From Brachionus manjavacas (taxonomy: Eukaryota > Rotifera > Eurotatoria > Ploima > Brachionidae): 64,000 bases of DNA. The number at the start of each line of letters is the position of its first letter. Position 1 is the first letter of the stretch. Shown here one piece after another: positions 56,500 through 64,000 of the stretch. A model generated the notes under the pieces. It made no database searches. It saw only the letters and a list, made by a program, of their open reading frames with translations, and was not told the origin of the DNA. The translations under genes and the position numbers were made by a program. Location: contig JAHQIY010000003.1 of NCBI GenBank assembly GCA_019054805.1, positions 1,426,001 to 1,490,000 on the forward strand, given 5' to 3'.

Positions 56500-57095
56500 C
56501 TATTATTTATTTGTTTCCTGTACCGAGCGAGGGCTCCTTCAGAATAAATTAAAAAATCAAAATCACAATAAAAAATAAAATTAAAGTTAATAAAATGAGA
56601 TAAAAAAAACCAAATTAAAGTAAATAAGCTTAGAAGACATAGATTGTTACATGTGGCGAATGTTTACATAGTTCAGGTTTCAGGAAAAAAGGAGGAAATA
56701 GTAAGGTAGCAATTACACAGTGGAATTGGGTATTCAATTTATCTCGATTCGAAACCTTCTTTGTATTCCTCCACCAGTCTGACAACCAATGGAATAGAAT
56801 GACTCAGTCCTGTCCCAACATATCTCTCACTCAACTCAAAAAGTTGATTTGAGACTGTTAGTAAATTAAGTTTATTAAAAGCCTCATGATGCAACATGTT
56901 GGAAGGAGTATCATATTTCAACTTGAGGATAGATCTTACTGTTGTATTCTGAATTGCTTGTAGTTTTTTGATATTATTTTCTGAAAATGAATTCAAGCAA
57001 GGAAAAGAATAGTCCGACTAAAGATTTATATAAATTTCCTAGTGTGTTTTGAGTAAGACCCAATTTTTGTTTGACAATATCTAAATAATATCTAT
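56500..57095 (-). mobile_element. LINE-A 3' end, 5'-truncated
   Basis: Tail ATTATTTATTTG, hairpin (reverse complement GAGC-CCTC-GCTC; stem kept, loop changed) at 56523-56535, 3' UTR, C-terminus SFSENNIKKLQAIQNTTVRSILKLKYDTPSN in frame at 56996-56739. Ends at 57090 in sequence equivalent to 17003 of the reference copy. It abuts the older copy on its left. Confidence 0.65.
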
Positions 57096-57279
57096 ATTTT
57101 ATTTTAATTAATAAAGAGATTTTAATTTTAAGCTTAAGTGTTGTAATTGACTAAAAATGAGAAAAAATAAGCTTTAATTAGTTTCCAAAATCAAGTTTAA
57201 AAATTCATTATTGACCATAATTTTTATTGCAACAAAGCGATATTTTTATTTTTTCAGTTTGATTCTAACTTTATTTCAT

Positions 57280-58020
57280 GTGACATTCTGTATTTCAATC
57301 GCTTTCAATCATCATTTCTAAATGCTTAATCCCAACGCTTAATTTCTAGATTTAAGACAAAAATTCAAACAACTGAATAAATTAAAAAAGAAAAACGGCC
57401 AGTGCTTTGCATTCAAGTGATTATCCTTATTAATTCTAAACTAACGAGCATCTATGACATTTATCTAAGGGATAGTTTTCTAAAAGAACAAATTATTCTA
57501 GAAAGGAAAGGTCTTAAAAATAACTTGAGATGAAAGCTTTATTGTTTTAAATAGTATAGTCTTACTAAGCTTTGTAGGACTTAGATCATGACCATTTAGA
57601 CTCGGTCAAGAAATTATTTACAATCAACTATTTTTCTATAATGTTAAAGTGTTATTTAGATGCAAAGCCAGGGCAAATTTGTGAACACATTGGCTTAATT
57701 AGAAGAGTTAAACAAACATTTGTGTTTGCGCAGCTCTTTGTCTAGTGGGCCAGAAACAATAGGCCTTGAGATTCTTGATGAAATGATGATCCATTAAATA
57801 AACACACTTTATGTTCTAGAGAGCTTGTTAAGTGAGCATAATTACAAATCAGCAGATGGTCATGATTTTATCAGCAAATAATTAATTTTAGGCGAGCTTT
57901 ATTATTGTACTCTCTAGCGAACTATCCCACTTTATTCTAAATGTCCCGTGAAAAATTTATTAATTTTCACGTTTATTGCTCTTGTCATGCCTGATTAAGT
58001 GCAAATCTATCGCTCGATTT
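57280..58020. other. Unique, information-rich non-coding block
   Basis: Less AT-rich than the flanks, no long frames, no match to the repeats of this window. It has several TAATTA homeodomain-type words and CGTGAAAA/TTTTCACG inverted at 57947-57971. It resembles conserved regulatory DNA more than decayed transposon, but without alignment this is a guess. Confidence 0.3.
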
Positions 58021-59015
58021 TTTTTTGTTTTTTTTTTCAAAATTTTTTTTTCACATTTTTTTTTTCATTAAAAAAAGGATTTTCAAACAAGCTTTTGGAA
58101 AATTTTTCTCTCGAATAAAAAAATCAATTTGACTTAAAAAATGAAGTAAGAGTTCTTTTTTTTATAAGAGAGAGAGAGATCTTAATTTATTCATGAAATT
58201 AAAGGCCAAAATTCTTTTCAAAAGATTCTTTTAAAGGAATAATTTAAATTTTTAAAACTTGTCAAACAAGCCTATTAAAATGGACATTGTCTAATTCAAA
58301 TTTTTTGAGTTTATTTTTTCTAGCAAAATTTTAATGATTCTAAATATATTTCATTCATTAGACTCCCCTAGGGCATTAACTAAATTCTAATGGGAGTTTA
58401 AATTTATGTTATTTTTTCTAATTCAAAATTAATAATAATCTTTACAGAAAAAAAATGAAGAATATTGCAGTGGTGATTTGATACAAGGGTCAATTACCGT
58501 AATGTTCTAAATGAAAAAATTCATGAATTTACGGTAATTTAGATGAAAACTCATCTAAATTAAAGGCGACCGCAGCCAGTCGAGGTTTAGGGTTCTGGGC
58601 AAGCAGAAGGTTAGGGTCATTTTAATGAATTAGTCTTAACTTAAATTTAGAGGTTTATTTTTATTAAAATTAGCAATGAGAAAATTATGAGTCAAAAAAA
58701 ATGCCAAAAATTTTTGAAGAAATTTTTTTTCATCAAAAATTAGATAAAAATAATTTCGAGGCTGCTTTGTCTTTTAATTTTTTTAAGCCCAAGTTTTGCC
58801 TCGATAGAAAAAATTAAAAAATTAGAAGCAATGACTTAACTTTTTTTTTAATTCTACATGAAAATACTTTATATATTTTCCTAAGATTAATAACAAAAAA
58901 AATGCCTATTTAATTTTTTATAATATTTAAAAAGTATTGACCAATTTACGGCTAAAAGACCAACTGTGCTTTTTGAACTTGAGAAATTTAGCTTCAATAT
59001 TTTTTTTTCCTATTC
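58021..59015. other. AT-rich spacer with a small palindromic repeat
   Basis: CAGTGGTGATTTGATAC at 58468 resembles the repeat start at 2659. ATTACCGTAA (58493-58502) and TTACGGTAAT (58529-58538) are perfect inverted copies. 58561-58620 is less AT-rich and unassigned. No gene seen. Confidence 0.35.
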
Positions 59016-59019
59016 ACTC

Positions 59020-59585
59020 CTTGTGGAGCACAGGGTCATTACTTTTGATTTTCACTCAAGTCGATCTTTTGCCTTTACCCTTGCTTCTTCCCATGTCATT
59101 CTCATTTCGATGAGCTCTTTCGTGGTTGTTTACCTCCATGCTACTGTTGGTCGTCCTACTTTACGTTCTACCTTTAAAGGACTCTTTTTGGTATCGGTGT
59201 TTTTTCCATTCTAAGTACAAGCCCGAACCCGAGTCTTTTTTTCTTAATGCATTGACTTAATGGTTCTAAAATTTGTTCTTGTGTAAAGCTCAGCATTCGA
59301 CAACGTCTCAGGCCAGTGTATCCCGGTATCCTCTGCAGGCTTCCAGTGTGGAAGGTGTTTAGGCGTTTCTTGTCAGATTCAAAAATCCCCCAGCATTCGC
59401 TACTGCACATCAGTGTTGCTCTAACTACATCTTTTGTTTCCTTGCTGTAGCTGTTTGATATTCGTGCTGGTCGTGATCTTCTGTGGCAGGCCATAAGATC
59501 TCAATGTGGCCCACAAGGTTTCTCTGTGTATGCTATCAAAGGCTTTCTTGAAGACAATGAAGTTAAGATACAGGGGTCTATTCCA
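59020..59585 (-). mobile_element. RTE-like element, RT motif A joined to C-terminus by internal deletion
   Basis: Minus strand: YLNFIVFKKAFDSIHRETLWATLRSYG (RT motif A block), then with the middle missing SNSYSKETKDVVRATLMCSSECWGIFESDKKRLNTFH, LRRCRM.SFTQEQILEPL, RLGFGLVLRMEKTPIPKRVL, and in another frame GRPTVAWR, KAKDRLEWKS, CSTRSE-like end. That is the usual C-terminus of RTE-like LINEs. Same family as 37.6-38.8 kb and the 3' end at 13.82 kb. Confidence 0.65.
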
Positions 59586-59704
59586 TTCTAGACTTTGAGC
59601 TTTAATAATGCAATGGTCACTTTATTTTTAGATTTTAATAATTTCAAGCTTTTTTAAACAAGGGATTCAAAAAATACTTTTAAAAAAAGGTTTTAATTAT
59701 TTAA

Positions 59705-60350
59705 TATTGTTTATTTATTAATTAAATAGACTTTGAGTAATTGTTCGTATATTAAGAAAAAGTGAAACAGATATAAAGTATTACAAAGTTGGGTTCACAA
59801 TATCTAAAAACATTCAGTAAGATATTGTAATATTAAGAAGGGAACTTCTAGAAAATTGAAAGATTTGACTGTTGCAAGTCACTCACGTGGAAATTTGTGG
59901 ACAAAAATTGATAAGGGAGATTTTTTTTCAGGATCTCTTGAGCTCTCAACAAAAACATCTTCATTGTCCTTTATGAGTGATAAAATGAACTTGTTTTTAA
60001 AGAGAAAGCAGTTTTTAACATATCTTATCAAGAGTTTTTTAAACCTGATTTTGATTGTGTCAATTTTTTGATTTTCAAGAAAAAATATGAAAATTTTGAG
60101 GGTGTTTCATATGGGAGGTGATAAATCGCCTTAAAGGATATATTTTGAAGTACTTGTAATTTATGAAAATTAGTATTTGAAGCTAAACTAAAGATGAAGA
60201 AGCTTTAATCAATTAAAGACCCCATTAGAGCATTATAAATACTCGAAAGTGTTTTTTATTTAAATTCCAAGATTTGTGTGAAAGAATTTTTATTATATTT
60301 ATCCTGTCATGACATCTAGATTGATGGCATGGTGAATTTTGGAGCAAAGA
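59705..60350 (-). mobile_element. LINE-D 3' portion with tail
   Basis: From the left: TTTATTTATTAATTAAATAG tail, a 3' UTR shared with the inserted fragment at 10103-10260, then minus-strand C-terminal coding (ATVKSFNFLE side; LIRYVKNCFLFKNKFIL; KLQVLQNISFKAIYHLPYETPS near 60150), broken by stops. Similar coding at 19.3-19.7 kb. Confidence 0.55.
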
Positions 60351-60591
60351 ACAAATACAAAAACTTTCAAAATGAAATACTTTTTTACTATGAGTCTAAA
60401 GATTGTTCTGCAAAATATGTCAGGTGATACAAACTTTGTACCACCAAAATTTAGTCTCTGCAATAACTCTGCAATTCTTGATGTACTAGAAAATAATTAG
60501 AATTAGATTGCAGAGTAGGAATCAGTTTTGTTGCTCTTCACTGAATTTTCTCCAACTCTTTAATGTATTTTTAAATTTATGGACGCCAACT
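60351..60591. other. Spacer next to the nested insertions
   Basis: Possibly more LINE-D sequence (RATKLIPTLQSNS-like minus frame near 60500-60540), too short to be sure. Confidence 0.3.
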
Positions 60592-60612
60592 AGTTATTAC
60601 TAATGTTGGGAA

Positions 60613-61340
60613 TTTTTTTTTTTACTGTTATTCCATGCATTTCAACTGATATCTTCATTTTCCATTTAATAAGCCATTGTTCTAGTTCATTGATGTATTT
60701 ATTGATCTTATTTTCTAGGTTCCCCTTTTTGTTATAAATGAAGAATGTAACTAGATCATCTGCAAAAAGCAGAGAGTATTCATTATTTGTTTTGTTTCTT
60801 TTCGGGATGTCATTAATATATATACTAAATAAAAGAGGACTAATTACTGAGCCTTGAGGAACACCTGCAGTTATTTGATATTCTTCGCTCAGGTGGTCAT
60901 TCACATTTACCCTAAATGTCCTAGAGTCTATAAAGGATCTAATCCAGTTAGTCAAGTAATGAGGTGGATTACTTTTAATCAATTTAAAAAGTAAACCTTC
61001 ATGCCAAAGCCTATCAAAGGCTTTAGAAATATCAAAAAACAGGCAGCAAACTCTTTTTTTTCAATTAAGTGACTCCACAATTTTTGAATTAAAAAGAAAA
61101 GATTATCCGATATTCACAATCTTTTCCAATTTATGTCTTTTCAACTTTAATTTTTTTAGCTTATTTACTCTATTTTGATTCTTTTTTTTATCTAATTTTA
61201 TTAACTTTAATTTTATTTTAATTATTTTTTTTTTTTTTTAATTATTCTGAAGGAGCTTTAGCTCGGTACAGAAAACAAATAAATAAATAAAAATAAATAT
61301 TCACCGGTGTTTCCTGAATCCAGATTGCTCCTGGATAAGA
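60613..61340 (-). mobile_element. LINE-A RT fragment inserted with 21-bp target duplication
   Basis: The minus frame 60982-60590 reads PPHYLTNWIRSFIDSRTFRVN, AGVPQGSVISPLLFSIYIND, LLFADDLVTFFIY, KWKMKISVE, then departs from the family and ends in a poly-A (T run at 60613-60623). It is bounded by a perfect 21-bp duplication (60592-60612 and 61341-61361, starting AGTTATTACTAATG). The 3' end is inside the RT coding region instead of at the LINE-A tail. Another LINE-A tail (61118-61296) is nested in it. Confidence 0.75.
61118..61296 (+). mobile_element. LINE-A 3' end nested in the opposite-strand LINE-A fragment
   Basis: 179 bp: AATCTTTTCCAATTT start as in the reference 3' UTR (17450), T-rich UTR, CTGAAGGAGC-TTTA-GCTCGGTAC, AAATAAATAAATAAAAATAA tail. 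Flanked by the 8-bp duplication ATATTCAC (61110-61117 and 61297-61304). Removing it restores the continuous LINE-A sequence of the host fragment. Confidence 0.8.
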
Positions 61341-61465
61341 AGTTATTACTAATGTTGGGAACTTTTTTAATATATAGAAAACCTCAATTTTTAGTTTTAT
61401 TCATTTTGGCATTTACTTTCCTCTGTCTTTAATTCAATCTTGTATACTAATATCAAAAGAATAGA

Positions 61466-61917
61466 GCCCGTATAGCCGAATAGTTTGCGTGTTAGTCATG
61501 CAAGCAGAGAATCGAGGGTTCAAAACCCGCTGAGGGTGAAAAAATCTAGAAAATATCGTTGCAATACGGGGATAATGTTAAAACCTCTTTCATCAAAAAA
61601 AATAGAGGGACCAGTTTCGACTGGGTAATAATTGCGGTGTAGATGATCAACTCGATGCAGTAGCCTCTGTGTCAGATCGAAGCCGTTGCTCAAAAAGGGA
61701 AGATGAGCGCCATTAACCACTAGGATAGAAAAGGAACAATTTTTTTATCAATAGACATTAGCTACTAATAGCCTTGATATGAGTTGGGTGAGAGAAGTGC
61801 TAGAGCAGGACCGAGTCATTATGTATCATTGATTTTAAGGCTGATGGAGAGATACAAAGCTTTTTTTTTTATTTTTGCTCTTTATCAATATTTAAAATAA
61901 ATAAATAAGTATTAACT
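61466..61917 (+). mobile_element. tRNA-derived SINE with LINE-A-like 3' region
   Basis: Head 61466-61545: GCCCGTATAGCCGAATAG (A box) and GAGGGTTCAAAACCC (B box). Body 61546-61740 shares ordered words with 9715-9905 on the other strand. 61782-61860 aligns with the LINE-A C-terminal region at about 17260-17340 (TTGGGTGAGAGA...GCAGGACCGAGTCATTA...ATACAAAG). Then a T-rich part and AAATAAATAAATAAG. No hairpin motif remains at this copy's tail. No coding function; a short minus frame across the body is a shadow. Confidence 0.6.
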
Positions 61918-61919
61918 GA

Positions 61920-62269
61920 TATATTTATTTGGAATTGAGGTACTTAATAATTTATGTTTGGTTAATTTTGATCAGCTTGATTTTTTTAGCATGTTATCGG
62001 TCACTAAAATTCCAATAACAACAAAAATCTACAATTTATTGCTAAAACCATTTTTTTTTAAAATAATTATTTTAATTTTTTTCTAATAAAGTAAAAAAGT
62101 TTGAAAAGTATTGCTGCATTTAAATTGACCATTTTAAAATCAATACTATGATAACTTCATTATGGTATTAAGGCGGAGCTATTGATTTATTGTTTTTTTC
62201 CACACATACAAAGGTCATTTACGCTACAGCCTACTATTTTTATTTAGACATAAAATTTTTTAATACAAA
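61920..62269 (+). promoter_or_regulatory. Upstream region of the innexin gene
   Basis: AT-rich. CTACTATTTTTATTTAG ending at 62246 would make a good 3' splice site, leaving 23 nt of 5' UTR before ATG, so a 5' UTR intron (or spliced leader) is plausible. No TATA box could be fixed. Confidence 0.35.
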
Positions 62270-63544
62270 ATGGTGTGGCAGTTTGTGGAGGTGTTTAAAC
62301 AGGTGGCATCAAGCAACCGGATAAGAGACGATGACTTTGCCGATCGCCTGTCGCACAGATACACTGTTTCCTTGTTGATCATCTTTTGTGTGCTCATCGG
62401 CTCCACACAGCTAGTTGGCAGTCCTATTGCGTGCTGGGCGCCGGCGCAATTCACCGGTCCCATGACCCAGTACACCAACTACATATGCTGGATAGCCAAC
62501 AAGTACTATGTGCCTACAGGCGACATTTTGCCCAATCCCTCCGAGCCCAGACTATACAGAGTGAACTATTATCAGTGGGTGCCGTTCATTTTGGCCGCCA
62601 TGGCTCTCTTTTTCTACATGCCGTTCGGTCTATGGCACCTGCTGGCCAAACCGAACGGCCTGGACGCCAAGTCCGTAATGAAGATCATCTATTCGATGGA
62701 CCAGTGTTCGGCCGAGTCACGCGACAAGACTATGAGAAATGCGGTCAAGTTAATCGACAGGGCCATCGATTACCACCGCAGCAACTACGACCAGTCCTTT
62801 CTGGGTCGGCTGAGGCGCCGCTTCAGCAGATGCTTCTTGCCCAACAACAGGTCCGGTCACTACATTTCCAGTTTGTACATGTTTGTCAAAATACTCTACT
62901 TGGTGAATGTGCTGGGCCAGTTTTTTCTGCTCAACGCGTTCATGGGCCACAATTTCGCCATGTACGGCTTTGATGTGATACGCGATTTGATCGCTGGCAG
63001 AGACTTCTGGGAGAGTCCGCGCTTTCCGCGCGTGACCATGTGCGACTTTGTGATCCGCACTCTTGGCGAGAACAATCACAGAAACACAATTCAGTGCACG
63101 CTGCCCATCAATTTGTTCAATGAGAAAATTTTCATATTCATCTGGTTTTGGTTGTGTCTGGTGTCGGGCTTTAGTGTGTACTCTGTGATCGTGTGGCTGT
63201 ACTCGTTTTCTAGTTCGTCGCGGACGGCTTTTGTCAAGCGCTACTTGAAAGTGAACGACCGACTAGGCTTCGGCTCACATCATCACTCGTCGTCGGCCTC
63301 CTCCTCCACCAACTTAATTGACGGCAAGATGCTGGACGCGTTTTTGTATGATTACTTGAAGCAGGACGGCGTGATGCTGTTGCGCATTGTCAAAAAGAAC
63401 ACCAACGACATTGTGGTCGGTGAGCTGGTCTGTGCTCTGTGGGATAATTTTAAACGCTATCCTAAATTCGCCATTCAGCACAATATGGATGAGAAGGAGT
63501 GCGAAAAATTGAATCAACATGCCAACATTGATTATAATCAATAG
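62270..63544 (+). CDS. Innexin (gap-junction / pannexin-family channel subunit)
   Basis: 424 codons, one exon. Innexins oligomerise in the plasma membrane into hemichannels and gap junctions. Seen: N-terminal helix and RDDDFADRLSHRYTV (20-33); TM1 about 32-50; first extracellular loop with C55 and C73 (SPIACW, NYICW); the family hallmark YYQWVP (100-105) opening TM2 (about 103-120); cytoplasmic loop 121-200; TM3 about 203-224; second loop with C258 and C276; TM4 about 286-310; cytoplasmic tail to 424 with a Ser-rich patch (340-346). Two Cys per extracellular loop is standard, so the subunit looks intact. Length is normal for the family. Codon use is much more GC-rich than the surrounding DNA. 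Sequence style is spiralian; orthology to a numbered innexin cannot be decided. Confidence 0.95.
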   Translation: MVWQFVEVFKQVASSNRIRDDDFADRLSHRYTVSLLIIFCVLIGSTQLVGSPIACWAPAQFTGPMTQYTNYICWIANKYYVPTGDILPNPSEPRLYRVNYYQWVPFILAAMALFFYMPFGLWHLLAKPNGLDAKSVMKIIYSMDQCSAESRDKTMRNAVKLIDRAIDYHRSNYDQSFLGRLRRRFSRCFLPNNRSGHYISSLYMFVKILYLVNVLGQFFLLNAFMGHNFAMYGFDVIRDLIAGRDFWESPRFPRVTMCDFVIRTLGENNHRNTIQCTLPINLFNEKIFIFIWFWLCLVSGFSVYSVIVWLYSFSSSSRTAFVKRYLKVNDRLGFGSHHHSSSASSSTNLIDGKMLDAFLYDYLKQDGVMLLRIVKKNTNDIVVGELVCALWDNFKRYPKFAIQHNMDEKECEKLNQHANIDYNQ

Positions 63545-64000
63545 GTCAACATTTTGTACAAATTAATTTGTTTCTCAGCAAATTTTTTCTACTTATTTAA
63601 AATAAAAATGATAATAATTGTTTGTGTTAGAAATTTTTTTAATTCAATTTTTAATTAAGAATAAACTAATGAAAATTCTTATTTTATATTTCTATTTGGC
63701 ATATATCCGATAGGTTATGAAAAGTTTAGGTGAACATTATAACTATCATTCATTTGCATTAAAATTGAATATTAAGTTATGTCATATTAGTAATTGATGT
63801 CTTGAATAATTTACCAACTAGAACTCATTAAATTTCATTCTACATTATTTGGTAATTTATTAATGTATCTTTATTCCGAATATTCAAAAAACGGCGTTTT
63901 TTGAATCTTGTCTCGCTCTTGATTCAATATTTGCCACTCTTTTATAGAGTCTTTATCAAAAAACACTAGGAAATTTAAATGGCATATATTTTTTTGAGTA
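63545..64000. other. 3' flank of the innexin gene
   Basis: AATAAA at 63601-63606, about 57 nt past the stop, is a likely polyadenylation signal. The rest is AT-rich with no feature seen. Confidence 0.5.

Noticed and set aside
61590-61660. Hammerhead-like words (GACCAGTTTCG and GATGATCAAC) inside the SINE body
   Set aside because: The GAAAC and GAUGA-like boxes are too far apart and no stem II can be drawn, unlike the motif at 48.5 kb.
62386-63541. Other long frames overlapping the innexin gene
   Set aside because: Shadows; they lack the innexin motifs and cross them out of frame.
1-64000. CRISPR arrays, operons or bacterial genes
   Set aside because: No regularly spaced direct repeats, no ribosome-binding sites or clustered genes; the content is clearly animal nuclear DNA.

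Overview
The window is nuclear DNA of an invertebrate animal. It is very AT-rich, has spliceosomal-type signals, carries an innexin (gap-junction) gene and a BEN-domain gene, and is crowded with non-LTR retrotransposons and DNA transposons. The innexin has the DDDF.DRL..RYTV start, the CW..NYICW first loop and the YYQWVP motif usual for spiralian (lophotrochozoan, flatworm or rotifer-like) innexins, so a spiralian with an AT-rich genome is my best guess. The species cannot be read from the sequence. No bacterial, organellar or CRISPR features were seen.

Host genes are few. (1) 3276-3890: a small Asn-rich, acidic-tailed protein. (2) 22514-24259: a single-exon 581-residue BEN-domain protein with a coiled coil, probably a chromatin or transcription factor. 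(3) 33877-34499: a two-exon gene with a 47-bp intron, for a membrane-anchored Thr-rich protein with a six-Cys C-terminal module. (4) 62270-63544: a single-exon 424-residue innexin. The BEN and innexin genes are strikingly GC-rich islands in AT-rich surroundings; the other two match their surroundings.

Most of the rest is transposon debris, almost all dead. Non-LTR families seen: LINE-A (tail motif GGAGC-NNNN-GCTCGGTAC plus AAAT repeats; about eleven 3' ends); LINE-2 (5.8 kb and 28-31 kb, sharing identical lesions); LINE-3 (39.1-40.3 kb, one frameshift); LINE-4 (49.4-50.6 kb, one nonsense codon); LINE-D (19.3, 59.7 and a tail at 10.1 kb); RTE-like pieces at 13.8, 37.6-38.8 and 59.0-59.6 kb; and several other C-terminal ends. 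DNA transposons: hAT (a TIR family starting CAGAGTTG with 8-bp target duplications, plus a transposase end at 54.0 kb), Mutator-like (357-bp MITE with 9-bp duplication at 24.7 kb; SWIM-type transposase end at 14.8-15.2 kb), and pogo/Tigger-like (586 bp with TA duplication at 18.4-19.0 kb).

The most informative biology is parasitism among elements. A tRNA-derived SINE (61.47-61.92 kb and 9.41-10.35 kb) carries the 3' end of LINE-A. Another composite joins a tRNA-like head, an RTE leader and an RTE 3' end. Two LINE-2 copies 22 kb apart carry the same damaged RT motif, frameshift and internal deletion, so a defective element was copied in trans or duplicated. Nested insertions with readable target-site duplications give a relative order of events at 60.6-61.4 kb and 10.1 kb. 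A decayed hammerhead-ribozyme-like motif (48.5 kb) and a 5S rRNA 3' fragment (50.75 kb) are further relics. All family calls rest on reading motifs by eye; no database search was possible.
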